Below, one piece after another: positions 16,737 to 25,738 of a DNA stretch of 27,097 nucleotides; position 1 is the stretch's first letter, and each line of letters begins with the position of its first letter. This stretch comes from JALENY01 sp036310185 (GTDB lineage: Bacteria > Bacillota > Clostridia > Lachnospirales > Lachnospiraceae): positions 1 through 27,097 of the forward strand of contig JAXJSH010000077.1 in the NCBI GenBank assembly GCA_036310185.1, written 5' to 3'. The position numbers and the translations under genes are program-made. The notes under the pieces are model-generated. The model ran no database searches and was not told where the DNA came from. It saw only the letters and a program-made list of their open reading frames with translations.

Positions 16737-17579
16737 TTACTTCACTAATTCATTATATACGTCTCTTTTACTTATCCCCCGGTCTTTCGCCACCAGTTTC
16801 ATGGCTTCCTTACGCTGGATACCCTGTTTTTCGTAAAATTCCATATGTTCTTCCAGAGACATTTCCATCCAGGACTGACGTGCCTCTTCCTGCATCTCCT
16901 GACGGCTGCGGCCCTCCATCACAAGCACACATTCCCCCCTGACTTCCTCTGTCTCATAAAAATCCAGTGCACCCTGTATGGTCGTACAAAATGCGGTTTC
17001 ATGTTTCTTGGTCAGTTCCCGGCAAAGGGTAATCCTGCGGTCCCCCAGCACTTCAAGAAGCTCTCTGAGCGTCTTCACCAGCCGGTGGGGTGCCTCATAT
17101 AAAATCACAGTTCGTGTTTCATCCTTCAGTTCTTCCAGAACGGCCTGGCGCTCCTTTTTGTCCACCGGCAAAAATGCCTCAAAACAGAACCTTCTGGTGG
17201 ACAGCCCGGACAGTGTAAGGGCCGTCACGCAGGCACATGCCCCTGGCAGAGAAGTCACCTCAATACCTGCTTCGTAACACATTTTTACCAGAAGTTCGCC
17301 CGGGTCTGAGACAGCCGGTGTTCCCGCATCGGTAATCAGCGCAATATTGGTTCCTTCCAGCATTTTTTTCACCAGAATCTGTCCCTTTTCCATGGCATTG
17401 TGCTCGTGATAGCTGGTCATCGGTGTCTTTATGTCAAAATGGTTCAATATCTTAATACTGTTTCTGGTGTCCTCCGCAGCAATAAGATCCACCTCTTTTA
17501 AAACACGCAGCACCCGAAGGGTAATATCTTCCAGATTCCCGATGGGTGTGGCACACAAATACAATTTTCCTGCTGCCAT
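16737..17579 (-). CDS. rsmI: 16S rRNA (cytidine1402-2'-O)-methyltransferase
   Basis: This 280-residue protein starts MAAGKLYLCATPIGNLEDIT and has AEDTRNS (35-41) and TDAGTPAVSDPG (83-94), signature blocks of the RsmI tetrapyrrole-methylase-fold family. It 2'-O-methylates C1402 in the ribosomal P-site region. An upstream in-frame start at 17777 would add 66 residues unlike the family; the ATG at 17577-17579 has AAGGAG at the right distance and gives standard length. It is last in the long minus-strand gene run, as in the Bacillus order holB-yaaT-yabA-yabB-rsmI, here without yabA. Confidence 0.95.
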   Translation of the reverse strand: MAAGKLYLCATPIGNLEDITLRVLRVLKEVDLIAAEDTRNSIKILNHFDIKTPMTSYHEHNAMEKGQILVKKMLEGTNIALITDAGTPAVSDPGELLVKMCYEAGIEVTSLPGACACVTALTLSGLSTRRFCFEAFLPVDKKERQAVLEELKDETRTVILYEAPHRLVKTLRELLEVLGDRRITLCRELTKKHETAFCTTIQGALDFYETEEVRGECVLVMEGRSRQEMQEEARQSWMEMSLEEHMEFYEKQGIQRKEAMKLVAKDRGISKRDVYNELVK

Positions 17580-17688
17580 TTTTATCTCCTTATTTGATCT
17601 GAACTTAATTCGTTCTCGTTTCTCATCAGCTGCCATGCACCGGTTTTTCAGCGCTCCGGTACAGTCTTTTTTGCTGCTTTCATCTGCC

Positions 17689-18453
17689 TTACGGAGTCTC
17701 CTCAACCGCCTTTGTCCAGGTTTCCCCGTAGATTTCCTTAATATCTCTGGTATAAACACCAGGTCTGTCATACACAATCAGCGGTTTTTCCACCGTAATT
17801 CTGGGTTTTCCATGGCGCACCGCTTCTAGCAGCACCATATTCGGCTCCCGGTCCACAAAAGGGTAGACCAGCTGCATGCGCTTGGGCTCCAGATCATATT
17901 TCATCAGTACGCCCATGATTTCTGCCAGACGGAACGGACGGTGCACCATATAAAAGCGTCCGTTTGACTTAAGCACCTGTACCGCCTGGGAGATCACATC
18001 CTCCAGGCTGCACTTCAGTTCATGGCGTGCAATTGCTTTTGGCTCCTCCGGGTTGGTCAGCCCGTGATGCTCGGTCATATAGGGCGGATTGCAGGTCACA
18101 ACGTGAAAAGAAGCCCTGCCAAATATAGCAGAAGCCTCCTTTATATCTCCCGTGACAATGGTAATATCCTCTTCCACCTGATTATACTTCATACTTCGTC
18201 CGGCCATCTCTGCCACCGGTTCCTGAATCTCAAGCCCTGTAAAATGCTTTCCCTGTGTCTTTGCCTTCAGCAAAAGCGGGATCACCCCGCATCCGGTGCC
18301 CATGTCAAGGGCCAGCTCACCCTCTTTTACTCTGGCAAACCAGGACAAAAGCACCGCATCAATTCCGTAGCAGAAAAAATCCGGATTCTGTATGATTTTA
18401 TATCCATTCTGGAGATCATCCAGGCGTTCTCTCGGATACAGTTTGACTGTCAT
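17689..18453 (-). CDS. trmN6: tRNA1(Val) adenine-37 N6-methyltransferase-like protein
   Basis: This 254-residue protein has the SAM-binding motif LDMGTGCGVIPL (about 49-60) and the N6-adenine methyltransferase motif NPPY (122-125), matching the TrmN6/YabB family that modifies A37 of tRNA-Val. The frame is open to 18558, but the family N-terminus (VKLYPRERLDDLQNG) starts just after the ATG at 18451-18453, preceded by GAGGAAAAG at a rather long distance. It overlaps the end of ricT by 38 bp, suggesting coupling. Position between ricT and rsmI matches Bacillus yabB. The exact tRNA target is inferred from family. Confidence 0.88.
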   Translation of the reverse strand: MTVKLYPRERLDDLQNGYKIIQNPDFFCYGIDAVLLSWFARVKEGELALDMGTGCGVIPLLLKAKTQGKHFTGLEIQEPVAEMAGRSMKYNQVEEDITIVTGDIKEASAIFGRASFHVVTCNPPYMTEHHGLTNPEEPKAIARHELKCSLEDVISQAVQVLKSNGRFYMVHRPFRLAEIMGVLMKYDLEPKRMQLVYPFVDREPNMVLLEAVRHGKPRITVEKPLIVYDRPGVYTRDIKEIYGETWTKAVEETP

Positions 18454-19735
18454 GATTTTTTTCTTTTCCTCTGTTTTTATTTTTTCTGTATTTTGGTCTC
18501 TCTCGGTCTGATCCTTTTTCCGAATCCCTTTCCCCGGATCTGTCAAAGGATTTTTCATCCAGCCGGTCAGATGGCTTTTCCGTTCTCTTCTCGCCCTGCT
18601 TCCACTGTGCCGGTTTGTGATCTGTCATTCTTTTATCCCCGGCATTTTTGTCCGATGGCTTTCTGTCTGACTGATTTTTGTACGGCTGACTTTTGTCCGC
18701 AGATGTCTTTTCCGCCGGTTTCCGATCGGTGCCTTTTCTGTCAGCACTTTTTTTATCAGCGAATTTTCGCTCTCCCTGTTTTTTATCTGCAAACTTTTTC
18801 TCGTTTGATTTCTTTTCCGCAGGTTTCTGATCTTCCGGTTTTTCCTCCAGGCTTTCCAGTTCTGCCATCAGAGCCGGATCCATATCTTTTTCCGGATCTT
18901 TTTTCTGTTTCTCTTTTTTTCTGGCGATGAACTTCAGTTCTTCCACTTTATAATCTTTCAGTTCCAGTTCGTCGTCATCTTCCTGAACCAGTACTTTCAC
19001 CGTCTGACGCAGCACATTAACGCTCTGCACTTCGCCCTTCAGTCCCTCCGGAGTCAGGGCCGTATCACCGATGCCCGGCAGCTTTTTATTCAGATATTCA
19101 TAGGTTTCCTGCTCGTTTTTCATACAGCACATCAGTCTGCCGCAGGTTCCGGATATCTTGGTGGGATTCAGAGACAGATTCTGCTCTTTTGCCATTTTAA
19201 TGGAAACCGGTGCAAATTCAGACAGATATGTGTGACAGCACAGCGGTCTTCCACAGATACCGATACCGCCCAGAATCTTGGTCTCATCCCGCACACCGAT
19301 CTGACGCAGTTCAATTCTTGTCTTAAATACAGCAGCCAGATCCTTTACCAGTTCACGGAAATCAATACGCCCGTCCGCGGTAAAGTAAAACAGAACTTTA
19401 TTGTTATCAAAGGTATATTCCGCATCGATAAGCTTCATCTCCAGCTCATGCTCACGGATCTTTTTCAGACAGATGCTGTATGCTTCCCGTTCTTTCCGGC
19501 GGTTTTCCGCTTCATGCTCATCATCTTCCGGAGTCGCAACACGAATCACATCCTTCAGCGGCTGCACCACTTTATCGTCTTCCACGTCACGCGGGGAGAG
19601 CACAACCGTTCCATATTCCACACCGCGTGCGGTCTCCACGATCACGTGGTCTCCTGTATATATGTCAAAGTCTTTCGGAGAAAAGTAATATACTTTTCCT
19701 ACATTCCGAAAGCGAACACCTATTATTCTTGTCAT
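18416..19735 (-). CDS. ricT: RicT/YaaT PSP1-domain Fe-S protein with long charged tail
   Basis: Residues 1-270 of this 439-residue protein are a PSP1/YaaT-type domain with a paired cysteine signature: Cys161, Cys166, Cys167 (CGRPLCC) and Cys198, Cys203, Cys204 (CGRLMCC). In Bacillus, RicT joins RicA and RicF in an Fe-S complex affecting RNase Y-dependent mRNA processing, sporulation and competence. Residues 272-439 form an unusual Lys/Asp/Glu/Ser-rich tail with imperfect FADKK/SADRK-like repeats, probably disordered; Bacillus YaaT is only about 275 residues. The ATG at 19733-19735 follows GGAG; a start at 19762 is less likely. It lies directly after holB, as in Bacillus. Confidence 0.92.
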   Translation of the reverse strand: MTRIIGVRFRNVGKVYYFSPKDFDIYTGDHVIVETARGVEYGTVVLSPRDVEDDKVVQPLKDVIRVATPEDDEHEAENRRKEREAYSICLKKIREHELEMKLIDAEYTFDNNKVLFYFTADGRIDFRELVKDLAAVFKTRIELRQIGVRDETKILGGIGICGRPLCCHTYLSEFAPVSIKMAKEQNLSLNPTKISGTCGRLMCCMKNEQETYEYLNKKLPGIGDTALTPEGLKGEVQSVNVLRQTVKVLVQEDDDELELKDYKVEELKFIARKKEKQKKDPEKDMDPALMAELESLEEKPEDQKPAEKKSNEKKFADKKQGERKFADKKSADRKGTDRKPAEKTSADKSQPYKNQSDRKPSDKNAGDKRMTDHKPAQWKQGEKRTEKPSDRLDEKSFDRSGERDSEKGSDRERPKYRKNKNRGKEKNHDSQTVSERTPG

Positions 19736-19828
19736 TTTACATCTCCATTCTATTGCCTGCACTTACCCGGATATCCGGCCCGGCCTGCCATCCCTTCACA
19801 GTCCGGATTCCCCGCAAATGCTGTTACA

Positions 19829-20818
19829 CTAATTTTCTCTGATTGTCAGGAACAGCAGCTCCATGGTAAGGTCAAAGTTAACATTGGCATTGAGACGGAC
19901 TTTTGCCTTATCAATCGCTTCCATAATTGTCTCCAGACCTTCATAAGAACTGTTTTTTGCCTGTTCTTTTATATGATTCAGCTCGTTTTTAAATACCAGA
20001 TTGTCCACTTCCCGGGTTGCCTTAAACAGCAGAACATCCCGAAACCACATCTTAAACAGATCCAGATACTCCAGAGTCTGTTTTTTGTCACCGGAAAATC
20101 GTTTTACCACATCTGCCATCTCGCTGAGCTCCATGCGGCGGGCATATTTCAGGATCTGGACTGCCCGTTCCGTCATCTCTGCAAAGGCCTCCGATGCAGC
20201 CACTTCCATAGCTTTTCCGATATTTCCCTGGGCAAAAGATGCGTCAATCTCCGCCTGATAATCCGGTACATGCAGGCGCTCCATTAAGAACGCTTTCACC
20301 AGATCATCGCTGAGTGCCTTCAGATACAGGGTCACACATCTGGACACAATCGTCGGAAGCAGTGCATCCACATTGCTGGTCAGCAGAATAATGATGGCAT
20401 ACGCCGGCGGTTCCTCAATGGTTTTTAAAAGGGCATTCTGCGCCTGGGGCGTCATCTTTTCCGCATCCGGTACCAGATATATTTTATATGGTCCCTGATA
20501 GGGCTTGATATCCACATCGCCCACCACCTGGGTACGAACCTCTTCAACACTGATACTGTTTGGTTTTTCATGGTTGACCCAGATGATATCCGGATGATTT
20601 TTACTCAGCGCTTTCTTACAGGAATCACAGCTCAGGCACGGATCCTTTCCATGTTCCACGCACTGCAGAGTCATGGCAAAAAGTGATGTCAGCAGCTTTT
20701 TCCCGGCCCCCGGCTCTCCTGCGAAAATATAAGAATGAGATACCTTGTCCATCAAAATCGCATTCTGCAAATGTTGTATAATGTCTTCATGTCCTACTAT
20801 CTGCTCAAAACCCTGCAT
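19829..20818 (-). CDS. holB: DNA polymerase III delta' subunit (clamp loader)
   Basis: This 329-residue AAA+ protein starts MQGFEQIVGHEDIIQHLQNA. It has a P-loop-like GEPGAGKK (34-41), with Lys where Ser/Thr is usual, a zinc module (Cys53, Cys61, Cys64, Cys67), LVPDAEKMTPQAQNALLKTIEEPP, and a sensor-type SRC motif. These fit the clamp-loader delta' subunit, which loads the sliding clamp. Starts at 20860 and 20824 are possible, but AGGAGG is best spaced for the ATG at 20816-20818. The altered P-loop is compatible with delta' acting without ATP hydrolysis. It lies between a nucleotide kinase and ricT, as in Bacillus. Confidence 0.93.
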   Translation of the reverse strand: MQGFEQIVGHEDIIQHLQNAILMDKVSHSYIFAGEPGAGKKLLTSLFAMTLQCVEHGKDPCLSCDSCKKALSKNHPDIIWVNHEKPNSISVEEVRTQVVGDVDIKPYQGPYKIYLVPDAEKMTPQAQNALLKTIEEPPAYAIIILLTSNVDALLPTIVSRCVTLYLKALSDDLVKAFLMERLHVPDYQAEIDASFAQGNIGKAMEVAASEAFAEMTERAVQILKYARRMELSEMADVVKRFSGDKKQTLEYLDLFKMWFRDVLLFKATREVDNLVFKNELNHIKEQAKNSSYEGLETIMEAIDKAKVRLNANVNFDLTMELLFLTIREN

Positions 20819-20944
20819 GCTCATCCCTCCTGACTCATCCTGATCACACGCCCCTGCCATATCTTAAATACACGCTGCGCATGCTGTAATACAAGCATCT
20901 TTCATTTGTCGTATTTTTTGCATTTCGGTAATTATTCATACACC

Positions 20945-21538
20945 TCAGTATACCATACTTTGAATGAATTCCTCAACCTCTTTCAGACAGTCTTCAAACG
21001 CTCCGTTATTGAAAAACCGGCGTTCTATCTTCTCCGCCGCAATATTCTCCTCCGAAAAATCTTCGCAGTCCGCCAGAAAACGTCTGCACATTTCCTTATA
21101 CTTGGGCTGCTCCTGTTTTTTCTCACGGATCAAGGCCCGCTCCAGACGAATTCCATCTTCCACCTCTACATAAACCGGCACAATTTTTTCCGGGCCGAAA
21201 TACTGGCGCATTTTTCCATAGGACTCCAGGGTTCCAATGCCGATATAATTTGCCTGTTCCAGAGCAATCTGCCCTTCATCTGCGGTAAAATAGGTCCAGA
21301 TACCGTGAACCGTCTGATAAGCCCGCTCCTCGATGATCTTCCCCTCATTACGCAGCTGATTCAGACGTTTATCATCCACAAAATAATATTGTTTTCCATC
21401 TTCTTCTCCATGACGAATGGGACGTGTTGTATAAAGAACCAGTTCTTTGAGCCCCAGTTTTTCATTCTGCAGAAGTTCGCTGTATATTTTATCTTTGCCT
21501 GAGGCACTTTTTCCCATTATGTAAAAAATCTTTCCCAT
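20945..21538 (-). CDS. Guanylate kinase-like protein
   Basis: The 197-residue protein has an N-terminal P-loop GKSASGKD (residues 9-16), with Asp where Ser/Thr usually ends the motif, and the GMP-binding segment YTTRPIRHGEEDGKQYYFVD (36-55). These are guanylate-kinase features, indicating ATP-dependent phosphorylation of GMP or a related nucleotide. It occupies the place of tmk in the comparable Bacillus cluster but does not resemble thymidylate kinase. AAGGAG lies upstream of the ATG at 21536-21538. Whether it is the housekeeping Gmk or a divergent paralogue cannot be decided here. Confidence 0.8.
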   Translation of the reverse strand: MGKIFYIMGKSASGKDKIYSELLQNEKLGLKELVLYTTRPIRHGEEDGKQYYFVDDKRLNQLRNEGKIIEERAYQTVHGIWTYFTADEGQIALEQANYIGIGTLESYGKMRQYFGPEKIVPVYVEVEDGIRLERALIREKKQEQPKYKEMCRRFLADCEDFSEENIAAEKIERRFFNNGAFEDCLKEVEEFIQSMVY

Positions 21539-21596
21539 ATTATTGCTGCTCCTTATTAGTATTTTCCTGTTTTCGAAAACATTTCATCCCTTCGTT

Positions 21597-21890
21597 TCAT
21601 AAGCCCTGCTGCTCATTTCCCCGATCAGGCACGTTCACAGAATCCGCTTTGACCACAAGAAAGTTTTTTTCTTTCAGCTTTCCAACCATTTCTTCCGTGA
21701 TTTTCTCTCCCGGTACGATCACCGGAATTCCCGGAGGGTACACGCTGTAAAACTCAGCACTGATCCGGCCGACCGCCTCCGGGCCGGATACCGTTTCACA
21801 CGGCATTTCCATTGCTTCAAAAATTCTCAAGATCAATTTCCTCCATAGCTCTGCACAGCCGTTCAAAACCTTCTTCCGAATCTCCCACAC
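21597..21890 (-). pseudogene. Detached C-terminal domain of the decarboxylase-like gene
   Basis: This open frame contains SAEFYSVYPPGIPVIVPGEK, the typical C-terminal domain motif of the Orn/Lys/Arg decarboxylase family, but in a different frame from the main enzyme. Its frame overlaps the end of the main one from 21817 to 21890. Removing one T from the T5 tract (A5 on plus, 21819-21823) joins the two into one protein of about 442 residues (LENF-EAMEMPCETVSG). It has no convincing independent start, so it is a fragment rather than a gene. Confidence 0.8.
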
Positions 21891-22926
21891 TGGTCATGGC
21901 AAGGGCCAGATTGGGCAATGCCATTTCCAGCTGCAAGTGGTATTTTTCTAATAGTATATGATATAATTCGTTTCCTGTCATGGGTATTTTCTCTTTTTCC
22001 GGCAAAAACACCAGTTTTGACCGGTCAGCGCCCTCATAATCAAGCAGCGTAAAATGGTTCAGTTTTTTCAGCCGGCCTCTGTATTTTTCAAGCCGCTTAA
22101 CATAAGCATCAAAAATTGTTTCCCGATTCTCCCACACGTTATGAAGACAGGATGTAATACTTCCCATCAGAATATAAGACGGACTGCTGCTCTGATAAAT
22201 CCGCATAAACCGATGCAGCAGTCTGGACGGAATGCGATCACTGCAGCGGTGAAGAATCGCTGTCTGTGTCATACTTGGCAGCGTTTTGTGCAGGCTCTGG
22301 ATCACCACATCCGCACCCAGCCCCACCGCCGACTGCGGAAAATAGGCGTGCATACCAAAATGGGCACCATGGGCCTCGTCCACAATCAAAGGTTTTCCGT
22401 ACCGGTGGGCAATCTCTGCAATAGACGCCACATCCGAGACAAGTCCCTCATAGGTGGGCGACACAATCAAAACTGCCTCAATTTTATCATCTTCCGAAAG
22501 TGCCTGTTCCACTTCCTCCGGGCGGATACCAAGACTGACCTGATACTTATCCACAGGCGGATGCAGATATACCGCCTCCAATCCACGAAGATACACGGCA
22601 TTATACACCGCCTTGTGGCAATTTCGCCCCATAAGGATCTTTCCGCCCCGGGATACTGCCGCTGAAACGGCAGAAAGCAGGCATGCGGTACTGCCGTTTA
22701 CGGAAAAAAGCGATTCCAGCGCCCCGTACTGCCGCGCTGCCCATTGCTCTTCCTCCAGAATGATCCCCTCTGCGTCATGCAGGTTGTCAAACCCATCAAT
22801 TTCCGTAATGTCCATACGATAAGGATTCCCCATCTCCCATGGTCCAAACATCCTTTTATGCCCCGGCATATGAAACGGGTAAAAATCACTCTTACTGTAC
22901 GCTTCCAATTTATCTTCTAAATACAT
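21817..22926 (-). CDS. Orn/Lys/Arg decarboxylase-like PLP enzyme, frameshifted at C-terminus
   Basis: This 369-residue frame has the PLP fold type I features of YaaO/SpeA-like decarboxylases: FHMPGHKR near residue 18, FSVNGSTACLLSAV, VDEAHGAHFG with Asp183 and His186, and SLHKTLPSMTQTA with Lys214 as the likely Schiff-base lysine. The frame ends early at a TGA right after a T5 tract. The C-terminal domain continues in another frame (21597-21890). Either a real mutation or a homopolymer sequencing error is possible. The ATG at 22924-22926 follows GAGAGGG, 14 bp after the hydroxylase gene, so it is probably in the same transcript. The substrate is unproven. Confidence 0.85.
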   Translation of the reverse strand: MYLEDKLEAYSKSDFYPFHMPGHKRMFGPWEMGNPYRMDITEIDGFDNLHDAEGIILEEEQWAARQYGALESLFSVNGSTACLLSAVSAAVSRGGKILMGRNCHKAVYNAVYLRGLEAVYLHPPVDKYQVSLGIRPEEVEQALSEDDKIEAVLIVSPTYEGLVSDVASIAEIAHRYGKPLIVDEAHGAHFGMHAYFPQSAVGLGADVVIQSLHKTLPSMTQTAILHRCSDRIPSRLLHRFMRIYQSSSPSYILMGSITSCLHNVWENRETIFDAYVKRLEKYRGRLKKLNHFTLLDYEGADRSKLVFLPEKEKIPMTGNELYHILLEKYHLQLEMALPNLALAMTSVGDSEEGFERLCRAMEEIDLENF

Positions 22927-22940
22927 AAAACCCTCTCATT

Positions 22941-25217
22941 TTATTTTTTCTGCATACCCCAGTATACTTTTTCCGCCTTAATGGGCAATTCCCGTATACT
23001 GACTCCAACTGCATTATAAACTGCACTGGCAATTGCAGGCGGCGGCGTATTAATTACAATTTCACCAATGGACTTGGCTCCAAAAGGTCCTGTGGGTTCA
23101 TAACTGCTCTCAAATTCCACCCGGATCGTACCCACATCCAGACGGCTGGGAACTTTATACTGCATAAAAGAATTACTGAATGTTCTTCCTTTTTTATCGT
23201 AAATAATATCTTCATACAGCGCCATACCGATTCCCTGTGCAATGCCCCCTTCGGTCTGCACCCTTGCCAGACCCGGATTTACCACAGTGCCGCAATCCAC
23301 AACGGCCGCATAGTCCACCATATTCACCTGACCGGTCTCTGTGTCCACTTCCACTTCCGCAATCCCACACATAAAAGGCGGCGGGGATACCGGTGAAGTA
23401 AATGCTTCCGTGGCGCTGAGTGCCTCATTGCTGCTGCACATCACATTATTTCCGATCTCTGCTCTTGAAATCCTTTCGCCTGTTTTCAGATTTATCACCT
23501 GTTTTCCGTCAAATTCAACATCCTCGACGGCACACTTTAAATATCCGGCGCCTCTCTCACAGATTTTCTTTTTCAATGTTTCGCATGTCTTCACAACGGC
23601 CATGCCTGTTACATAGGTGGTACTGGATGCATAAGAACCACAGTCATAAGGGGAAGCGTCCGTATCCACACCATGTACAATAATATCCTCCATCTCACAG
23701 TCAAGACAGTCCGCCGCCATCTGGGACAAAATGGTGTCACACCCGGTGCCCATATCGGAACAGCCTATCATCAGACTGTAAAAACCGTCATCATTCATCT
23801 TGATCAGAACCGAACCGGTATCACAATTGGAAATACCGGAGCCCTGCATGGCTAAAGCCATACCGACTCCCCGCACCTTTCCATTGCCCATATCCCGGCG
23901 CGGATATTTTTCGTCCCAGCCGATCATTTCTTTTGCCCGGGCGATACAGCGGTCCAGTGCACAGCTGTTTGCTGTTTCTCCGTAGTAAGCCGGCATAAGC
24001 TGTCCTTCATGTACAATATTCATTTCACGCAGCTCTGCCGGGTCCATATTCAGTTTCACCGCCAGCTCATTTACCGCCGATTCCACTGCAAAAAATCCCT
24101 GAGTAGCACCATAACCGCGGTATGCACCTGCCGACATTACATTCGTATAGACCACATCATAGACAAAACGGTATGCCTCTGCTTTTCCGTAAATGGGAAT
24201 AGACTTATGCCCTGTTAGGCCTACAGTTGTGGGGCCATGTTCACCATAAGCCCCCGTATTAGATAATGCATAAAGATCAATCCCTTTGATCAATCCGTTT
24301 TTGTCCGCTCCAATCCGAACATGAACCTCCATCTCATGCCGCGGACTGGATGCCACAAAACATTCTTCCCTTGTATAGATCATTTTTGCGGGTTTACCCG
24401 TTTTCCAGGTAACCAGTGCCGGATAGACTTCCGCCACTACGGTCTGTTTTGCCCCAAAACCGCCTCCGATCCGGGGTTTGATCACCCGGATTTTTGATTT
24501 TGGAATATCCAGCGCTGTCGCCATGATGCGGCGCACATGGAAGGGAACCTGTGTTGCCGCCACAATATTCAATCTTCCGTAGGTATCCATATAGGAGTAT
24601 GCACTGAACGGCTCCATCATAGCCTGCTGATTGGCCTTTGTATGATAGGTACGGTCAATCACATAATCACAGGAAGCCAGAACCGCGTCAATATCCCCCG
24701 CCTTATCTTCCTCATGGGCACACAGATTTCGCTTATTGTCCGCGCCAACCGGACATAAGCTTTCCCAGTTTTCTTCCGGATGAACCAGAATGGGATTATC
24801 CTTTGCACTCCGGAAATCCAGAACCGGTTCCAGCACCTCATATTTTACTCTGATCAGTTTCATGGCCTTATGAACCGCTTCTTTTGTTTTTCCGGCAACG
24901 ATTGCCACAGCATCGCCTACAAAACGAACTCTCTGATCCAGGATCAGACGATCATAAGGACTTGGCTCCGGATAGGTCTGTCCAGCCATGGTAAATCGTT
25001 TATTCGGGCAGTCTTTCCATGTAAGAACACATTCAATACCGGGCACCGCCTCAGCACGGGCTGTACTGATCTCCTGAATCAATGCATGTGCATGGGGACT
25101 TCTCAATACTTTTACGATCAGTGCATCTGCCGGAGCCAGATCATTGGTGTAGACCGCTTTTCCGGTTACAAGCGCTTTGGAATCCACTTTTGGCACAGCC
25201 TGATTTACATATTTCAT
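22941..25217 (-). CDS. Xanthine dehydrogenase-family molybdenum-binding subunit
   Basis: This 758-residue protein is the large catalytic subunit of a molybdenum hydroxylase. Visible are GGGFGAKQ (251-258), AYRGYGATQ with Arg367, DMGTGCDT, EGGIAQGIGMALYE, and GAKSIGE (713-719) whose Glu719 corresponds to the catalytic base of the family. It binds the Mo-pterin cofactor and hydroxylates purines or other N-heterocycles or aldehydes; the exact substrate cannot be told. The ATG at 25215-25217 follows AAAGGGGG and overlaps the Fe-S gene stop by four bases (ATGA). The cofactor-synthesis genes are not in the window. Confidence 0.92.
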   Translation of the reverse strand: MKYVNQAVPKVDSKALVTGKAVYTNDLAPADALIVKVLRSPHAHALIQEISTARAEAVPGIECVLTWKDCPNKRFTMAGQTYPEPSPYDRLILDQRVRFVGDAVAIVAGKTKEAVHKAMKLIRVKYEVLEPVLDFRSAKDNPILVHPEENWESLCPVGADNKRNLCAHEEDKAGDIDAVLASCDYVIDRTYHTKANQQAMMEPFSAYSYMDTYGRLNIVAATQVPFHVRRIMATALDIPKSKIRVIKPRIGGGFGAKQTVVAEVYPALVTWKTGKPAKMIYTREECFVASSPRHEMEVHVRIGADKNGLIKGIDLYALSNTGAYGEHGPTTVGLTGHKSIPIYGKAEAYRFVYDVVYTNVMSAGAYRGYGATQGFFAVESAVNELAVKLNMDPAELREMNIVHEGQLMPAYYGETANSCALDRCIARAKEMIGWDEKYPRRDMGNGKVRGVGMALAMQGSGISNCDTGSVLIKMNDDGFYSLMIGCSDMGTGCDTILSQMAADCLDCEMEDIIVHGVDTDASPYDCGSYASSTTYVTGMAVVKTCETLKKKICERGAGYLKCAVEDVEFDGKQVINLKTGERISRAEIGNNVMCSSNEALSATEAFTSPVSPPPFMCGIAEVEVDTETGQVNMVDYAAVVDCGTVVNPGLARVQTEGGIAQGIGMALYEDIIYDKKGRTFSNSFMQYKVPSRLDVGTIRVEFESSYEPTGPFGAKSIGEIVINTPPPAIASAVYNAVGVSIRELPIKAEKVYWGMQKK

Positions 25218-25735
25218 GCCTGTGCCCCCTTTCTGCTGCAATCTGAATCTGTTATGGAACAGGGCTCACCGGAAACTTCTTTCCCATGTACCTGAAGGGC
25301 ATATTTGCGGATTGCCCGAAGCTGCCCCATATATCCCGTACATCTGCACAAATTGCCTGCCAGATACTCTTTTATCTCTTCCAGCGTAGGATTTTCCAGT
25401 TCCCGGAACATGGCCAATACGTTCATGATAAATCCCGGCGAACAGAATCCGCACTGCTCTGCACCTTCCTCAGCAAGGAATGCACCAAACTCCTCCGCTT
25501 CTTTCTGAACCCCCTCCAGCGTAGTTATCTCTTTTCCCTCCATACCGGCTGCCAGAATCGAACAGGACAGACGGGATTTCCCGTCCACCCACACGGTACA
25601 TAAACCACAGTTTGTTGTCTCACAGCCGCATTTCACGCTATAACAGCCCAGTTTCCGCAGCAGATCCAGAAGAACCGTATCCGCCTCCACATCAGCCACT
25701 GTCTGTTTTCCATTTAAAATAAACTTAATCTCCAT
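25214..25735 (-). CDS. Molybdenum hydroxylase 2Fe-2S subunit
   Basis: This 173-residue protein carries two [2Fe-2S] cluster sites: a plant-ferredoxin type near the N-terminus (Cys38, Cys43, Cys46, Cys58) and the second in the helical domain (Cys95, Cys98 and Cys130, Cys132 in NLCRCTGY). It passes electrons between the Mo subunit and the FAD subunit. The last 25 residues, after the family's usual end, are hydrophilic and include two cysteines. Its ATG lies three bases after the FAD gene stop, and its stop overlaps the Mo gene start, so the three are translationally coupled. Confidence 0.94.
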   Translation of the reverse strand: MEIKFILNGKQTVADVEADTVLLDLLRKLGCYSVKCGCETTNCGLCTVWVDGKSRLSCSILAAGMEGKEITTLEGVQKEAEEFGAFLAEEGAEQCGFCSPGFIMNVLAMFRELENPTLEEIKEYLAGNLCRCTGYMGQLRAIRKYALQVHGKEVSGEPCSITDSDCSRKGAQA

Positions 25736-25738
25736 CTG

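Noticed and set aside
18022..18930. 302-residue plus-strand ORF
   Set aside because: It is antisense to trmN6 and the ricT tail; its Phe/Pro/Ser/Cys-rich sequence is the mirror of Lys/Asp/Glu codons.
19232..20287. 351-residue plus-strand ORF
   Set aside because: It is antisense to ricT and holB, both with clear motifs and ribosome binding sites.
22054..22665. 203-residue plus-strand ORF
   Set aside because: It is antisense to the PLP decarboxylase-like gene with its lysine motif.
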